In this document: positions 45,377 through 54,149 of the stretch, piece by piece
How positions within the stretch are numbered: the stretch's first letter is position 1
Layout of the letters: every line of letters starts with the position of its first letter
NCBI RefSeq assembly: GCF_014192645.1
Contig: NZ_JACHYE010000004.1
Span: 235,572-299,571 of the forward strand
Direction: 5' to 3'
Origin: Herbaspirillum sp. Sphag64
Lineage (GTDB): Bacteria; Pseudomonadota; Gammaproteobacteria; Burkholderiales; Burkholderiaceae_D
DNA length: 64,000 nt
Program-made: the position numbers and the translations under genes
The notes under the pieces: model-generated
Database searches by the model: none
The model's input: the letters and a program-made list of their open reading frames with translations, nothing else
What the model was told of the DNA's origin: nothing

Positions 45377-46630
45377 ATGGAACCGATGGATAGCGTTGCC
45401 ACCGAAGCGAACAGCAACTGGCTCAGACCGCGCGGCTCGAACCAGCTCGGTATGGGCCAGTTCAATGAGCGCGTGGTGTTGCAGGCGATACGCTTTCACG
45501 GCAGCATGCCCAAGGCGGATCTGGCGCGACTGACAAATCTGAGTACGCAGACGGTATCGCTGATCATCAATCGTTTGCTGGAGGAACAACTAGTCGTCAA
45601 GTTGCCGCCATTACGCGGTAAGGTGGGGCAGCCGTCAGTGCCGATTGCGCTCAACCCGGAGGGAGCATTCTCGATTGGTATCAAAATTGGTCGCAGAAGC
45701 ATGGATATATTGCTTCTGGACTTCGTTGGTCAGCCGCGTGAACGGGCATCGGTGTCGTATCCATTTCCTGATCCCGATACCCTGTTTGCAGAAATCGAGC
45801 GGCAGCTTGACAGCATGTATCTTCGACTTGGACCTGCGCGCGTGCAGCGTTTGAGTGGCATTGGAATTGCAGCACCGTTGCGCCTAGGTGGCTGGCAAAA
45901 GCAGCTTGGCATTGTTCCTGAGCAGGCCGACAAATGGAATCACCTGGATATTCGCCGGCAGGTACAAGCCATGACGGATTTGCCGGTGGAGTTTGCCAAG
46001 GATACCGCTGCTGCCTGTGTTGCCGAGTTGGTGGCAGGCCGAGGTCGCAGCATCCGAACCTATCTGTACATCTTCATTGATACCTTCATCGGCGGTGGAT
46101 TGGTGATTGATAGCCATCTGCGTGGCGGCCTGCATGGCAATGCCGGCGCGTTGGCCTCGATTCCGCTGGGGCTGGCGAAAAATGGTCGTGACACTGCACC
46201 AGAGCAGTTGCTTAGTGATGCTTCCCTGTTCAAGCTGGAGCAATTGTTCAGTGCCACTGGTCTGGATGAAACAGCCTGCGGCGATGCGCGTGCCTTGCAA
46301 GTGCCTTGGCTGACGCACACTTTAGCCTGGCTTGACGATGCTGCGCGCGCGATTGCACTGGCCATCAATAGCACGGCATGCTTGCTCGATCTCGGTGAGA
46401 TCATCATTGATGGCTCTTGTGACCGTAGTCTGCTCGACAGATTGCTGGTTGAGGTGGAAACCGCGCTCGGTTATTACAACTGGGAAGGTGTCAACCGCCC
46501 CCGTTTGCTGGCCGGCACCATTGGCTCGGATGCGCGTGCCATCGGTGGTGCCTTGCTGCCACTGTATGCCAATTTTTCGCCGGATCGTGACCTGTTTCTG
46601 AAGCTCGACGGAAAGTCTGATCAATCGTAG
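45377..46630 (+). CDS. ROK-family transcriptional regulator
   Basis: A 417-aa NagC/Mlc-type repressor with an N-terminal winged helix (ADLARLTNLSTQTVSLIINRLLEEQL) and a sugar-kinase-like ROK domain. The usual ROK zinc motif CxCGxxGC is not seen, which some regulators lack. The gene follows the sugar ABC operon by 17 bases and probably represses it through the site at 41944-41972. Its last 10 bases overlap the 3' end of the convergent monooxygenase gene. Confidence 0.87.
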   Translation: MEPMDSVATEANSNWLRPRGSNQLGMGQFNERVVLQAIRFHGSMPKADLARLTNLSTQTVSLIINRLLEEQLVVKLPPLRGKVGQPSVPIALNPEGAFSIGIKIGRRSMDILLLDFVGQPRERASVSYPFPDPDTLFAEIERQLDSMYLRLGPARVQRLSGIGIAAPLRLGGWQKQLGIVPEQADKWNHLDIRRQVQAMTDLPVEFAKDTAAACVAELVAGRGRSIRTYLYIFIDTFIGGGLVIDSHLRGGLHGNAGALASIPLGLAKNGRDTAPEQLLSDASLFKLEQLFSATGLDETACGDARALQVPWLTHTLAWLDDAARAIALAINSTACLLDLGEIIIDGSCDRSLLDRLLVEVETALGYYNWEGVNRPRLLAGTIGSDARAIGGALLPLYANFSPDRDLFLKLDGKSDQS

Positions 46631-47949
46631 CGATTCGCTGGCACTGTCAGTCCCAGATGCGCACGCAACGTGCGTCCTTGATACTCGGTACGGAACAAGC
46701 CACGGCGCTGCAACTCCGGTACGACCAATTCCACAAACTCATCCAGCCCAGTCGGAAAGTAGGGCGGCATGATGTTGAAGCCATCGGCAGCGTCCTTCAG
46801 AAACCACTCTTCCAATGCATCCGCCACCTGCACTGGCGTGCCGCAGACGATACGATGACCACGTGCGCCAGCGACCACGTGATAGAGCTGACGCAGTGTC
46901 AGATTGTCGCGCCGCGCCAGATCAGTGAGTAGCTTGGCGCGACTCTTGTTTTGATTTGATTCAGGCAAGTCTGGCAAGGGACCATCCAGTGGATAACCAG
47001 AGATGTCATGACCAAGACGGTCTGACAGCAATGCCAGCGCGCCCGGCGATAATTCACCCGTGGTATCGACCCAGCTTTGCAACTGCGCATATTTATCTTG
47101 TGCTTCCTGTTCGCTACTGCCGATGACCGGGAAAATGCCCGGCATCACATGCAAGTGCTCCGGTTGCCGGCCATATTTTCTCAAGCGCGATTTGAGATCA
47201 CGATAAAAAGCCTGCGCTGATTCCAGCGTCTGCTGCGCCGTGAAGACAATCTCGGCCGTGCGTGCCGCCAGTTCCTGACCATCGCTGGAAGAACCTGCCT
47301 GAATCAGGACCGGATGTCCTTGCGGTGCGCGTGAAACATTGAGCGGGCCACGAATCGAGAAGAAAGGACCTTGATGATTGAGTGCATGAACCTTGCTGGC
47401 ATCGAAATAGACGCCACTGCTTTTATCGCGCAGTACTGCGCCGTCTTGCCAGCTATCCCACAATCCTCTGACGACATCGACAAACTCGCCTGCCATGGCA
47501 TAGCGTTGTTCATGTGCAGGGTGATTGCCGCGTGTGAAGTTGGCGGCTGATTTGTCGTAGGAGGTGGTAACCACATTCCACGCTGCGCGGCCATTGCTCA
47601 AATGATCAAGCGAGGCAAATGCACGGGCAATGTGAAACGGCTCGCTGTAGGTCGTGGAGGCAGTTGCCGCGAGACCGATGTGGGTAGTGCCCATCGCCAG
47701 CGCCGAGAGCAGACAGAGTGGCTCGATGCGCACCGCAAACGACGGATGGGCGTCGGCACCGCTGGTTAAACCATCGGCCAGAAAGACCATATCAAATTTG
47801 GCGCGTTCGGCAGTCTGTGCTGCGCGTTGCAGCAGGGCCAGATTTTCGCTCCCGGAGTCGGCATCGGGATGGCGCCAGCCTGCGACGTGATGCCCTGCGC
47901 CTTGCAGGAAGAGGCCCAGATGCATCTGGCGTGGTGTTTGTTGCGTCAT
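46621..47949 (-). CDS. LLM-class flavin-dependent monooxygenase (NtaA/SnaA/DszA/SfnG-like)
   Basis: A 442-aa FMNH2-dependent monooxygenase of the bacterial-luciferase fold. MHLGLFLQGAGHHVAGWRHPD and FDMVFLADG open the barrel. RAAWNVVTTSYDKSAANF, HPVLIQAGSSSDGQELAART and VAGARGHRIVCGTPVQVAD are typical of the NtaA/SnaA/DszA branch. Such enzymes cleave C-S or C-N bonds in compounds such as nitrilotriacetate or organosulfur molecules and need a separate flavin reductase, which is not adjacent. It overlaps the binding-protein gene upstream by 4 bases, so the two are linked. Confidence 0.9.
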   Translation of the reverse strand: MTQQTPRQMHLGLFLQGAGHHVAGWRHPDADSGSENLALLQRAAQTAERAKFDMVFLADGLTSGADAHPSFAVRIEPLCLLSALAMGTTHIGLAATASTTYSEPFHIARAFASLDHLSNGRAAWNVVTTSYDKSAANFTRGNHPAHEQRYAMAGEFVDVVRGLWDSWQDGAVLRDKSSGVYFDASKVHALNHQGPFFSIRGPLNVSRAPQGHPVLIQAGSSSDGQELAARTAEIVFTAQQTLESAQAFYRDLKSRLRKYGRQPEHLHVMPGIFPVIGSSEQEAQDKYAQLQSWVDTTGELSPGALALLSDRLGHDISGYPLDGPLPDLPESNQNKSRAKLLTDLARRDNLTLRQLYHVVAGARGHRIVCGTPVQVADALEEWFLKDAADGFNIMPPYFPTGLDEFVELVVPELQRRGLFRTEYQGRTLRAHLGLTVPANRYD

Positions 47950-48806
47950 TGCTTGGATTGGACGAGGTTCTTGAATTTGTCGTGCTGGCTCAGCAAAAAG
48001 GCTGAGGGTGGCATGTTGTGCTGGTTGCCTTCGTTGATCAGAAAGCCGCTGCGGTGCCAGTCCTGCACAATGTTGTCAAAGGCGGCAACGGTATCGGTTT
48101 CGCCTTTGCGCACCCAGATCACAGACGGTGAGGGAATCAGTTGCACCGGCATGGGCGACTCGTAGTCCTTCCATTCGGCGGCATCGTTACGCAGGCGCGA
48201 CTGAATGCCGGGCGTGACATGCACCGAGGCGACGCAGTTACCACCGCGCAGGCCGAGCAGCGCTTCGGGCATGCCTTTGAAACCCTTGACCTCGGCACCG
48301 TATTGTTCGATCAGTGGTTTGCTGTAGTTACTGCCTTGCGAGACGCAGACGGGTTTGCCGCGCAGATCGCTCCAGTTCTTGATGCCACTGTCTTTGCGTA
48401 CCATGGCGGAGCCACCGATTTCTTCAAATGGTGTCGGCACGTAGCTGAGGATCTCGGCGCGTTCCTTGGTGTATTGCATGCTGGCGATAAGCGCGTCGAC
48501 TTTGCCTTGCTGCAGAAACTGCACCCGGTTGGGCGGTACGACGGCAACCGTTTCCAGAGTTACGCCCAGATGTTTAGCAAGGCTTTCGGCAAGTTCGACG
48601 CTGTATCCCTGAGGTTTGCGGGTGGCCGGGTCAATCGATCCATAGGTGCCGTCGAGCAGCACGCCGACAATGATTTTGCCGCGTTGATGGATTTTGTCGA
48701 GGGTGGCATCGGCGCGGGCCTGGTTACTGACCATGATCAGCAGGATTGCCGTGAGCAGCGGTATAACAGGAGAAAAAAGGCTGTCCAATAATCGGGAAGG
48801 GCGCAT
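47946..48806 (-). CDS. Amino-acid-type ABC binding protein (family 3), without adjacent permease
   Basis: A 286-aa secreted binding protein. The signal peptide ends near residue 32 (MVSNQARA), and the mature start LDKIHQRGKIIVGVLLDGTY is typical of family 3. A permease and ATPase are missing from this operon; the only partner is the overlapping monooxygenase gene (4 bases). It may deliver an S- or N-containing amino-acid-like compound to a transporter encoded elsewhere. Confidence 0.88.
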   Translation of the reverse strand: MRPSRLLDSLFSPVIPLLTAILLIMVSNQARADATLDKIHQRGKIIVGVLLDGTYGSIDPATRKPQGYSVELAESLAKHLGVTLETVAVVPPNRVQFLQQGKVDALIASMQYTKERAEILSYVPTPFEEIGGSAMVRKDSGIKNWSDLRGKPVCVSQGSNYSKPLIEQYGAEVKGFKGMPEALLGLRGGNCVASVHVTPGIQSRLRNDAAEWKDYESPMPVQLIPSPSVIWVRKGETDTVAAFDNIVQDWHRSGFLINEGNQHNMPPSAFLLSQHDKFKNLVQSKQ

Positions 48807-48982
48807 ACGAAATCTTCAGCAACGGGTTCGGGCGGTATGCCGTGAGAGTCAAACACTATAGGCATCCACGGGATGTTCTGGAACGAAGGAAATTGCATAT
48901 CCATATGTGACGCCCGGTCTCTATTGGCTCGGTATTGTTGCGATGGCATCAGGAACAAGAGTCTATTTTTCTTCATTTAAAT

Positions 48983-49026
48983 AGAATCATTATCATTTGC
49001 AATTAATAATCATTCGCATTATTATC
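48983..49026 (+). promoter_or_regulatory. Fur-box-like sequence upstream of the siderophore receptor
   Basis: GAATCATTATCATTTGC followed by ATAATCATTCGCATATTAT contains repeated NATNAT hexamers and the ATCATTATCATT core that fits the Fur consensus on the minus strand. It is 60-105 bases ahead of a TonB-dependent receptor start, as expected for iron control. No activator or sigma factor gene is adjacent. Confidence 0.65.
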
Positions 49027-49088
49027 CGTAGCCTTTAGTGTTGTAACGAAACATTTTCACCCTTTTACGACTGCTTACGGATCCAGAA

Positions 49089-51287
49089 ATGCCTAGTCTT
49101 CCTGCGCTGCCATTGCGCCGTCATTACGTTGAATCGACACCACTACACCTCGCCTGTTCTTCGTTTCCTTTGAAGCCTTTACGTCTGGCTTTGCTGATGG
49201 TGTTGTCAGCGACTGTTGCGGCGACTGTCACGCCAGCATTGGCTCAGCAGGCAGCAGCGGATACCGCCTTGCCAGAAATTTCTGTGCAAGGGACCAGTGA
49301 GCAACAACAACCTACCGAGAAAACCCGTGCCTATACAGTCAATGACAGTACCGCCGCCACCCGGATGGAGATGTCGTTGCGTGAGACACCGCAGTCGGTG
49401 ACCGTGGTCACGCGGGCCAAGATGGACGACTTTCACCAGAGCAACATTAATGAGGTGTTGACCAATACCACTGGCGTGACCGTGGAGAAGGTGGAAACCG
49501 ATCGCACCTATTACACGGCGCGTGGTTTCGATATCACCAATTTCCAGTTCGATGGTGTTGGTGTGCCGCTCACTTTTGGCAACCAGTATGGCGATATCGA
49601 CACGGCGATGTACGACCGGATCGAAGTCGTGCGTGGTGCCAATGGGTTGATGTCGTCCACCGGGAATCCCTCTGCGACCGTGAATTTTGTCCGAAAGCGT
49701 CCGACGTATGACGTTGAATCCTCGGTGGGCTTGACCTATGGCTCGTGGAACACGCGGCGGCTGGATGCTGATATTTCAGGTCCACTTAATAGTGCTGGGA
49801 CAGTTGCAGGACGGTTGGTGGTGATGCAGCAGGATGGCAATTCCTATCTCGACCGTTATCGTCCCAGCAAGACCGGATTCTATGGTGTGGTAGAGGCTAA
49901 TCTGAGTGACGATACGCTGCTCACGCTTGGCTACAGCTATCAGAAAAACAAATCGACCGGTGCCATGTGGGGGGCGTTGCCGCTGTATTACACCAATGGC
50001 AATCCGACCAATTATGGTGTGGGTACGAGTACCTCGGCGGATTGGTCTTATTTCAACACGGAGGAGCAACGCAGCTTCGTCGAGGTAAAGCATAAGCTGG
50101 CCAATGACTGGAGCTGGAAGACGACGCTCGGCTGCAACCAGCTGACTTCCGATAGTGCGCTGTTCTACGTGTATGGCACACCCAATCAGAGTACCGGACT
50201 GGGCTTGTATAGCTATCCCTCGTTGTATAACAGTGAAAACCGGCAAACCGTCATTGATAGCAATGTCACTGGTAAATACACATTGGCAGGCCGTGAGCAC
50301 GATCTGAGTCTGGGTGTCGGCTGGTCGCGCTCGACGCTGGATGACATCTCGCACTATGGGCAATCCGGTATTGCCTTGAGTGCGACTGGTGCCTTCGATG
50401 GCAGCTATGCGGAACCAAGCTTCGACGCTTCTATCGATGGCAGCAGCTATACCGACCGTCGCCAGACCGTCTATGCCGCAACCCGTTTGAATCTGGCCGA
50501 TAACCTCAAGCTCTTGCTGGGCTTTAATTACACCAATGCGAATAGCAGCGGCATTGCCTACGGTGTCAGCCACCAGACCAGTGCCAGCGATACCACGCCC
50601 TATGCAGGGCTGGTCTACGACCTGACCAAAAATCTGTCGGCCTATGCCAGCTATGCGGGTATCTTCAGCCCGCAATATCAGAGGAATGCAAGCGGCGCGA
50701 CGCTGGCACCTGTGACCGGCAAGAGTTACGAAACCGGCCTCAAGAGTGAGCTCTTTGATCGCAAGTTGAATGCGTCCATTGCCGTGTTCCGGGTCGAGCA
50801 GAACAATGCCGCCGAACAAGCCGGTTACGTTGGTGCCACTGCCTATTACACCGGCATCAATGCCCATTCCGAAGGGCTTGAAATGGAGCTCTCAGGTGAA
50901 CTGGGCAAGGGCTGGCAGGGCAGCATTGGCTATACCACGATGACCATCAAGAACGATCAGGGACAGGATGCCCGTACCTATGTGCCGCATCAGCTAGTGC
51001 GGATGGCAACCACCTATCAATTACCGTGGATGGAAAAGATGAAGGTCGGTGCCAGCCTGAACTGGCAGGGTGAGACCCGGTACACGCAAAGTACGACCGT
51101 CACGACCGTGCAGCCGGCTTACGCCTTGCTCAATCTGATGGTGCACTATGACATCAGTAAAAGTGTCAGCGTCAGTGCCAATCTGAACAACGTCACCAAC
51201 AAGAAATACCTCTCCAGCCTGTATTGGTCACAGGCTTATTACGGTGCGCCGATCAACGGCAGCGTTTCCATCAACTGGAAGTACTAG
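49089..51287 (+). CDS. TonB-dependent siderophore receptor (FhuE/FoxA-like)
   Basis: A 732-aa outer-membrane receptor. A long signal sequence ends near residue 52 (TVTPALA). The TonB box region is LPEISVQG, the plug shows SLRETPQSVTVVTRAKMDDF and RIEVVRGANGLMSSTGNPSA, and the barrel ends in SVSINWKY with an aromatic C-terminus. The plug start resembles FhuE-type receptors for hydroxamate siderophores. There is no N-terminal signalling domain. A PepSY protein follows, which recalls the FoxA-FoxB pair. The exact siderophore is unknown. Confidence 0.92.
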   Translation: MPSLPALPLRRHYVESTPLHLACSSFPLKPLRLALLMVLSATVAATVTPALAQQAAADTALPEISVQGTSEQQQPTEKTRAYTVNDSTAATRMEMSLRETPQSVTVVTRAKMDDFHQSNINEVLTNTTGVTVEKVETDRTYYTARGFDITNFQFDGVGVPLTFGNQYGDIDTAMYDRIEVVRGANGLMSSTGNPSATVNFVRKRPTYDVESSVGLTYGSWNTRRLDADISGPLNSAGTVAGRLVVMQQDGNSYLDRYRPSKTGFYGVVEANLSDDTLLTLGYSYQKNKSTGAMWGALPLYYTNGNPTNYGVGTSTSADWSYFNTEEQRSFVEVKHKLANDWSWKTTLGCNQLTSDSALFYVYGTPNQSTGLGLYSYPSLYNSENRQTVIDSNVTGKYTLAGREHDLSLGVGWSRSTLDDISHYGQSGIALSATGAFDGSYAEPSFDASIDGSSYTDRRQTVYAATRLNLADNLKLLLGFNYTNANSSGIAYGVSHQTSASDTTPYAGLVYDLTKNLSAYASYAGIFSPQYQRNASGATLAPVTGKSYETGLKSELFDRKLNASIAVFRVEQNNAAEQAGYVGATAYYTGINAHSEGLEMELSGELGKGWQGSIGYTTMTIKNDQGQDARTYVPHQLVRMATTYQLPWMEKMKVGASLNWQGETRYTQSTTVTTVQPAYALLNLMVHYDISKSVSVSANLNNVTNKKYLSSLYWSQAYYGAPINGSVSINWKY

Positions 51288-51298
51288 GCGGGTCGGTG

Positions 51299-52558
51299 AT
51301 GAAGATGCTGCGTCCATTGCTGGTGATCATGCACCGCTGGTTTGGCTTGAGTGCGGCGTTATTTTTGTTCATCGCTGGACTGACCGGCGCCATCATCTCC
51401 TGGGATCACGAGCTTGATGCCTTGCTCAATCCGCAGTTGTTTCAGGCACGGAGTGCCGGGCAGCAGTTGCCGGGGCCAGTCTTGCCTGGACTGACCTTGG
51501 CGAATCAGCTTGAGGCCGCCCATCCGCAGATGCGGGTGACCTATGTGCTGACCCAGACAGAGCCAGGTCATACCAGCAGCATGATGGTGGAGGGGCGCAC
51601 TGATCCGCAGACAGGCTTGCCTGCTGTACTGGGTTTCAACCAGATTGCGGTTGATCCGGTCACGGGGGAAATACAGGGGCAACGTACCTGGGGTGAATTG
51701 TCTCTGCGCCGGGAAAACCTGCTGCCATTTCTCTACAAGCTGCATTACACGATGTTTTTGCCGCAGGCTGGTGGCATTGAAATTGGTATCTGGCTGATGG
51801 GAATCATCGGCTTGTTGTGGGCAGTCGATTGTCTGGTGGCCTTGTGGCTCTCGTTTCCCAACTGGCGTAGCTGGCGCAAATCATTGGCGTTTCGCTGGCA
51901 GGCAGGGGGACACAAGCTCAATTTTGATCTGCATCGTTCCGGCGGTGTCTGGTGTTGGATCTTGCTACTGATCCTTGCTGTGACATCGGTGTCGATGAAT
52001 CTCGAGCGGCCAGTAGTTCGCCCTCTGTTGCAGGTCTTTTCTACCTTATCTCCGGATCCATTTGCGCATCCTCCGGGCGCATCTGCCGAGGTGGCGTCAT
52101 TAAGTCGCGAGCAGATTGTTGAACTGGCAGAGCGCGAGCGGCAGCGACGTGGCTGGCGTTTGCCCGTTGGCGGGATTTTTTATTCCTCCGCAGCGGGCTT
52201 GTATGGTGTTGGATTTTTCGAGCTCGGCAACGATCACGGTGATGCCGGTCTGGGCAATGCGTGGCTGTATTTTGATGCGCGCAACGGGCAACTCGTGGGC
52301 AGTAAAATTCCGGGAACAGGGAGTGCTGGCGACCTGTTTTTGCAGGCCCAGTTTCCCTTGCATTCGGGACGCATTCTGGGGCTGCCAGGACGTATTCTTA
52401 TTTCCTTGATGGGCCTTACAGTGGCTGTGCTGAGTGTGACGGGCGTATTGATCTGGGCGCGTAAGCGCAGCGCACGTCGCGCTCAGGCAGCCATTCAGTC
52501 AGCAAAAAATGGCAGCACTTCTGCCAGCAAGGCTTCCGGCGCTTCTTCAGGAACGTAG
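51299..52558 (+). CDS. PepSY-associated TM protein (iron-uptake, FoxB/FsrB-like)
   Basis: A 419-aa inner-membrane protein with about four helices. The N-terminal helix carries the HRWFGLSAALFLFIAGLTGA pattern, a periplasmic PepSY segment follows, with KLHYTMFL and FDLHRSGGVWCWILLLILAV further on. Such proteins assist release of iron from siderophores, probably by reduction. The start is ATG 51299, 11 bases after the receptor stop. The last 20 residues are Ser/Ala-rich and are encoded opposite the 3' end of the dehalogenase gene (64-base overlap). Confidence 0.88.
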   Translation: MKMLRPLLVIMHRWFGLSAALFLFIAGLTGAIISWDHELDALLNPQLFQARSAGQQLPGPVLPGLTLANQLEAAHPQMRVTYVLTQTEPGHTSSMMVEGRTDPQTGLPAVLGFNQIAVDPVTGEIQGQRTWGELSLRRENLLPFLYKLHYTMFLPQAGGIEIGIWLMGIIGLLWAVDCLVALWLSFPNWRSWRKSLAFRWQAGGHKLNFDLHRSGGVWCWILLLILAVTSVSMNLERPVVRPLLQVFSTLSPDPFAHPPGASAEVASLSREQIVELAERERQRRGWRLPVGGIFYSSAAGLYGVGFFELGNDHGDAGLGNAWLYFDARNGQLVGSKIPGTGSAGDLFLQAQFPLHSGRILGLPGRILISLMGLTVAVLSVTGVLIWARKRSARRAQAAIQSAKNGSTSASKASGASSGT

Positions 52559-53373
52559 TGGCCGCAGTCGAGCGCATGGCCGGTGACTTTTCTGGCCAGG
52601 CGCTGCCATTCCACCAGTGGATCAAAACACTGTTCGATCACGCCTTGCTTGCCCCAATAGACGCGCATGTCACAGTTGATCTTGTTGCCTGCCGCCAGAT
52701 CGGCGCGCTCATGCTCCAGGTCAATGCTGGCACTGGCACGATAGTCTTCACAGATGCCGTGGATGGTCGCTGGATTACGCAGACAGCGGAGGTATTCATC
52801 GTAGGCTGCAGGCGTGAACGGGGTCAGACCGGCACTGCGTCCACCAATGGTATGACGTAGATATTCGTCAGGATTGGCATTGAGCAGGGTTTCCGGGAAT
52901 GGTGCCGGGCGGATCAGGAAGAACCAGTGGTAGTAAGCGGTAGCAAAGGCTCGGCTGGTCTGTTCATACATGGCCAGCGTCGGCGCAATGTCGAGGACCA
53001 CCAGCTTGCGCACAACCTCTGGATGATCGAGCGCCATTCGATAAGCGACGCGGCCACCGCGATCGTGACCCATCACCAGAAAACTGGAAAAGCCGAGTGA
53101 TGCCATCAGTTCGACCTGGTCCTGCGCCATCACGCGTTTGGCGTAATTACTGTGGTCAGGCAATCCGACCGGCTTGCTACTGTCACCGTAGCCACGCAGA
53201 TCGGCAGCAATCACGGTGTAACGTTGCGCCAGTTGTTCAGCGATCTTGTGCCAGATCACGTGGGTTTGCGGATGGCCGTGCAGCAGCAGTAGCGCCGGAC
53301 CAGCGCCGCCACGCAGATAGTTGATGCCGATGCCGTTGACCTGTACCAGATGGCGCTGAAATCTCGTGAACAT
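52495..53373 (-). CDS. Fluoroacetate/haloacetate dehalogenase-type alpha/beta hydrolase
   Basis: A 292-aa hydrolase. All residues known to define fluoroacetate dehalogenase are in register: nucleophile Asp104 with Arg105 and Arg108 in MGHDRGGRVAYR (carboxylate grip), Asp128 in VVLDIAP, His149-Trp150 in AYYHWFFL and Tyr211 in ICEDYRAS (halide pocket), and His272 in DCGHYVPE. These proteins hydrolyse fluoroacetate or haloacetates to glycolate. ATG 53373 has GGGGAG upstream, and a TTG at 53418 is less likely. It is 48 bases behind a TetR gene on the same strand. The true substrate in this organism is unknown. Confidence 0.87.
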   Translation of the reverse strand: MFTRFQRHLVQVNGIGINYLRGGAGPALLLLHGHPQTHVIWHKIAEQLAQRYTVIAADLRGYGDSSKPVGLPDHSNYAKRVMAQDQVELMASLGFSSFLVMGHDRGGRVAYRMALDHPEVVRKLVVLDIAPTLAMYEQTSRAFATAYYHWFFLIRPAPFPETLLNANPDEYLRHTIGGRSAGLTPFTPAAYDEYLRCLRNPATIHGICEDYRASASIDLEHERADLAAGNKINCDMRVYWGKQGVIEQCFDPLVEWQRLARKVTGHALDCGHYVPEEAPEALLAEVLPFFAD

Positions 53374-53421
53374 GCCTGACTCCCCGGCTGTTATTGGTGG
53401 CAAATCGTCCTGTGCCAATTG

Positions 53422-54045
53422 CTATGCTTGCGGTGCCGCCTTTGAGATGCCGTCAAATGCGACTTTGAGCATGTGGGTCACGACGGCGTCGTCGTTCATC
53501 TTACTGAAGCGTTGTAAATATTCCACTGCCGGATCACAAGTGCGGGCGTAATAACTGAACAGGATGACGTCTGTCGGCAGATCCGGATTGAGCTGGCCAG
53601 CCTTTTGCGCGGCCTGCACCAGCTTCTCCAGTTGGCCATTGAGCTTCAATACCCGGGTCACATACTTGAGATTGCGCATGAGCATGTCGCGCACATGCGC
53701 ACTGGTCGAAGGTAGAAACGGCAAGCCCCCCTCCAGCCTTACGCGCAGACACCATTCCAGCAATGCCGAGAGCTTGTCGCGCGGACCTAGTGTCGGATCC
53801 ATCTGGTCGAGATACGCGATGGCGCCGTCAATGAGCCGGATCAGCGCCTCCCCGACCAGATCTTCCTTGGACTTGAAGTGTTTATAGAGGCTGGGTTTGG
53901 AAATGCCGACCGCACCAGCCACATCGTCCATCGTCATCAGATCGAAGCCCTTGCTGCCGAGCACGCTGGTGGCGGCGTCCAGAATGGCGTTCTCCCGCAG
54001 GCGGAAGGCTTGGTCCTTGAAGCTTAATTTGCTAAAAATACTCAC
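53422..54045 (-). CDS. TetR-family transcriptional regulator
   Basis: A 207-aa regulator starting with GTG at 54045. The helix-turn-helix is at about residues 20-65 (MDDVAGAVGISKPSLYKHFKSKEDLV), and the C-terminal domain is helical. It lies between the dehalogenase gene, with which it shares a strand, and the divergent lipid-modification operon. Either or both could be its target. The palindrome at 54058-54071 is in its upstream region. Confidence 0.88.
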   Translation of the reverse strand: MSIFSKLSFKDQAFRLRENAILDAATSVLGSKGFDLMTMDDVAGAVGISKPSLYKHFKSKEDLVGEALIRLIDGAIAYLDQMDPTLGPRDKLSALLEWCLRVRLEGGLPFLPSTSAHVRDMLMRNLKYVTRVLKLNGQLEKLVQAAQKAGQLNPDLPTDVILFSYYARTCDPAVEYLQRFSKMNDDAVVTHMLKVAFDGISKAAPQA

Positions 54046-54057
54046 GAGTTTCTTTCG

Positions 54058-54071
54058 CTACTAATCAGTAG
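54058..54071. promoter_or_regulatory. TetR operator-like palindrome
   Basis: CTACT at 54058-54062 and AGTAG at 54067-54071 form an inverted repeat with a 4-base centre, 13 bases ahead of the tetR start. A further GTAGTAATC copy lies at 54088-54096. The divergent oxidoreductase gene starts at 54150, so binding here could control both directions. Confidence 0.5.
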
Positions 54072-54149
54072 ATTTTATTTCTGTTTGGTAGTAATCTTAG
54101 CACTGAAGCACTGGACCCACTAGTGCAAACCTTCAATAACGACAATTCT

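Noticed and set aside
49776..50867. 363-codon open frame antisense to the siderophore receptor gene
   Set aside because: It lies wholly inside a clear TonB-receptor gene and has no start signal or family resemblance.
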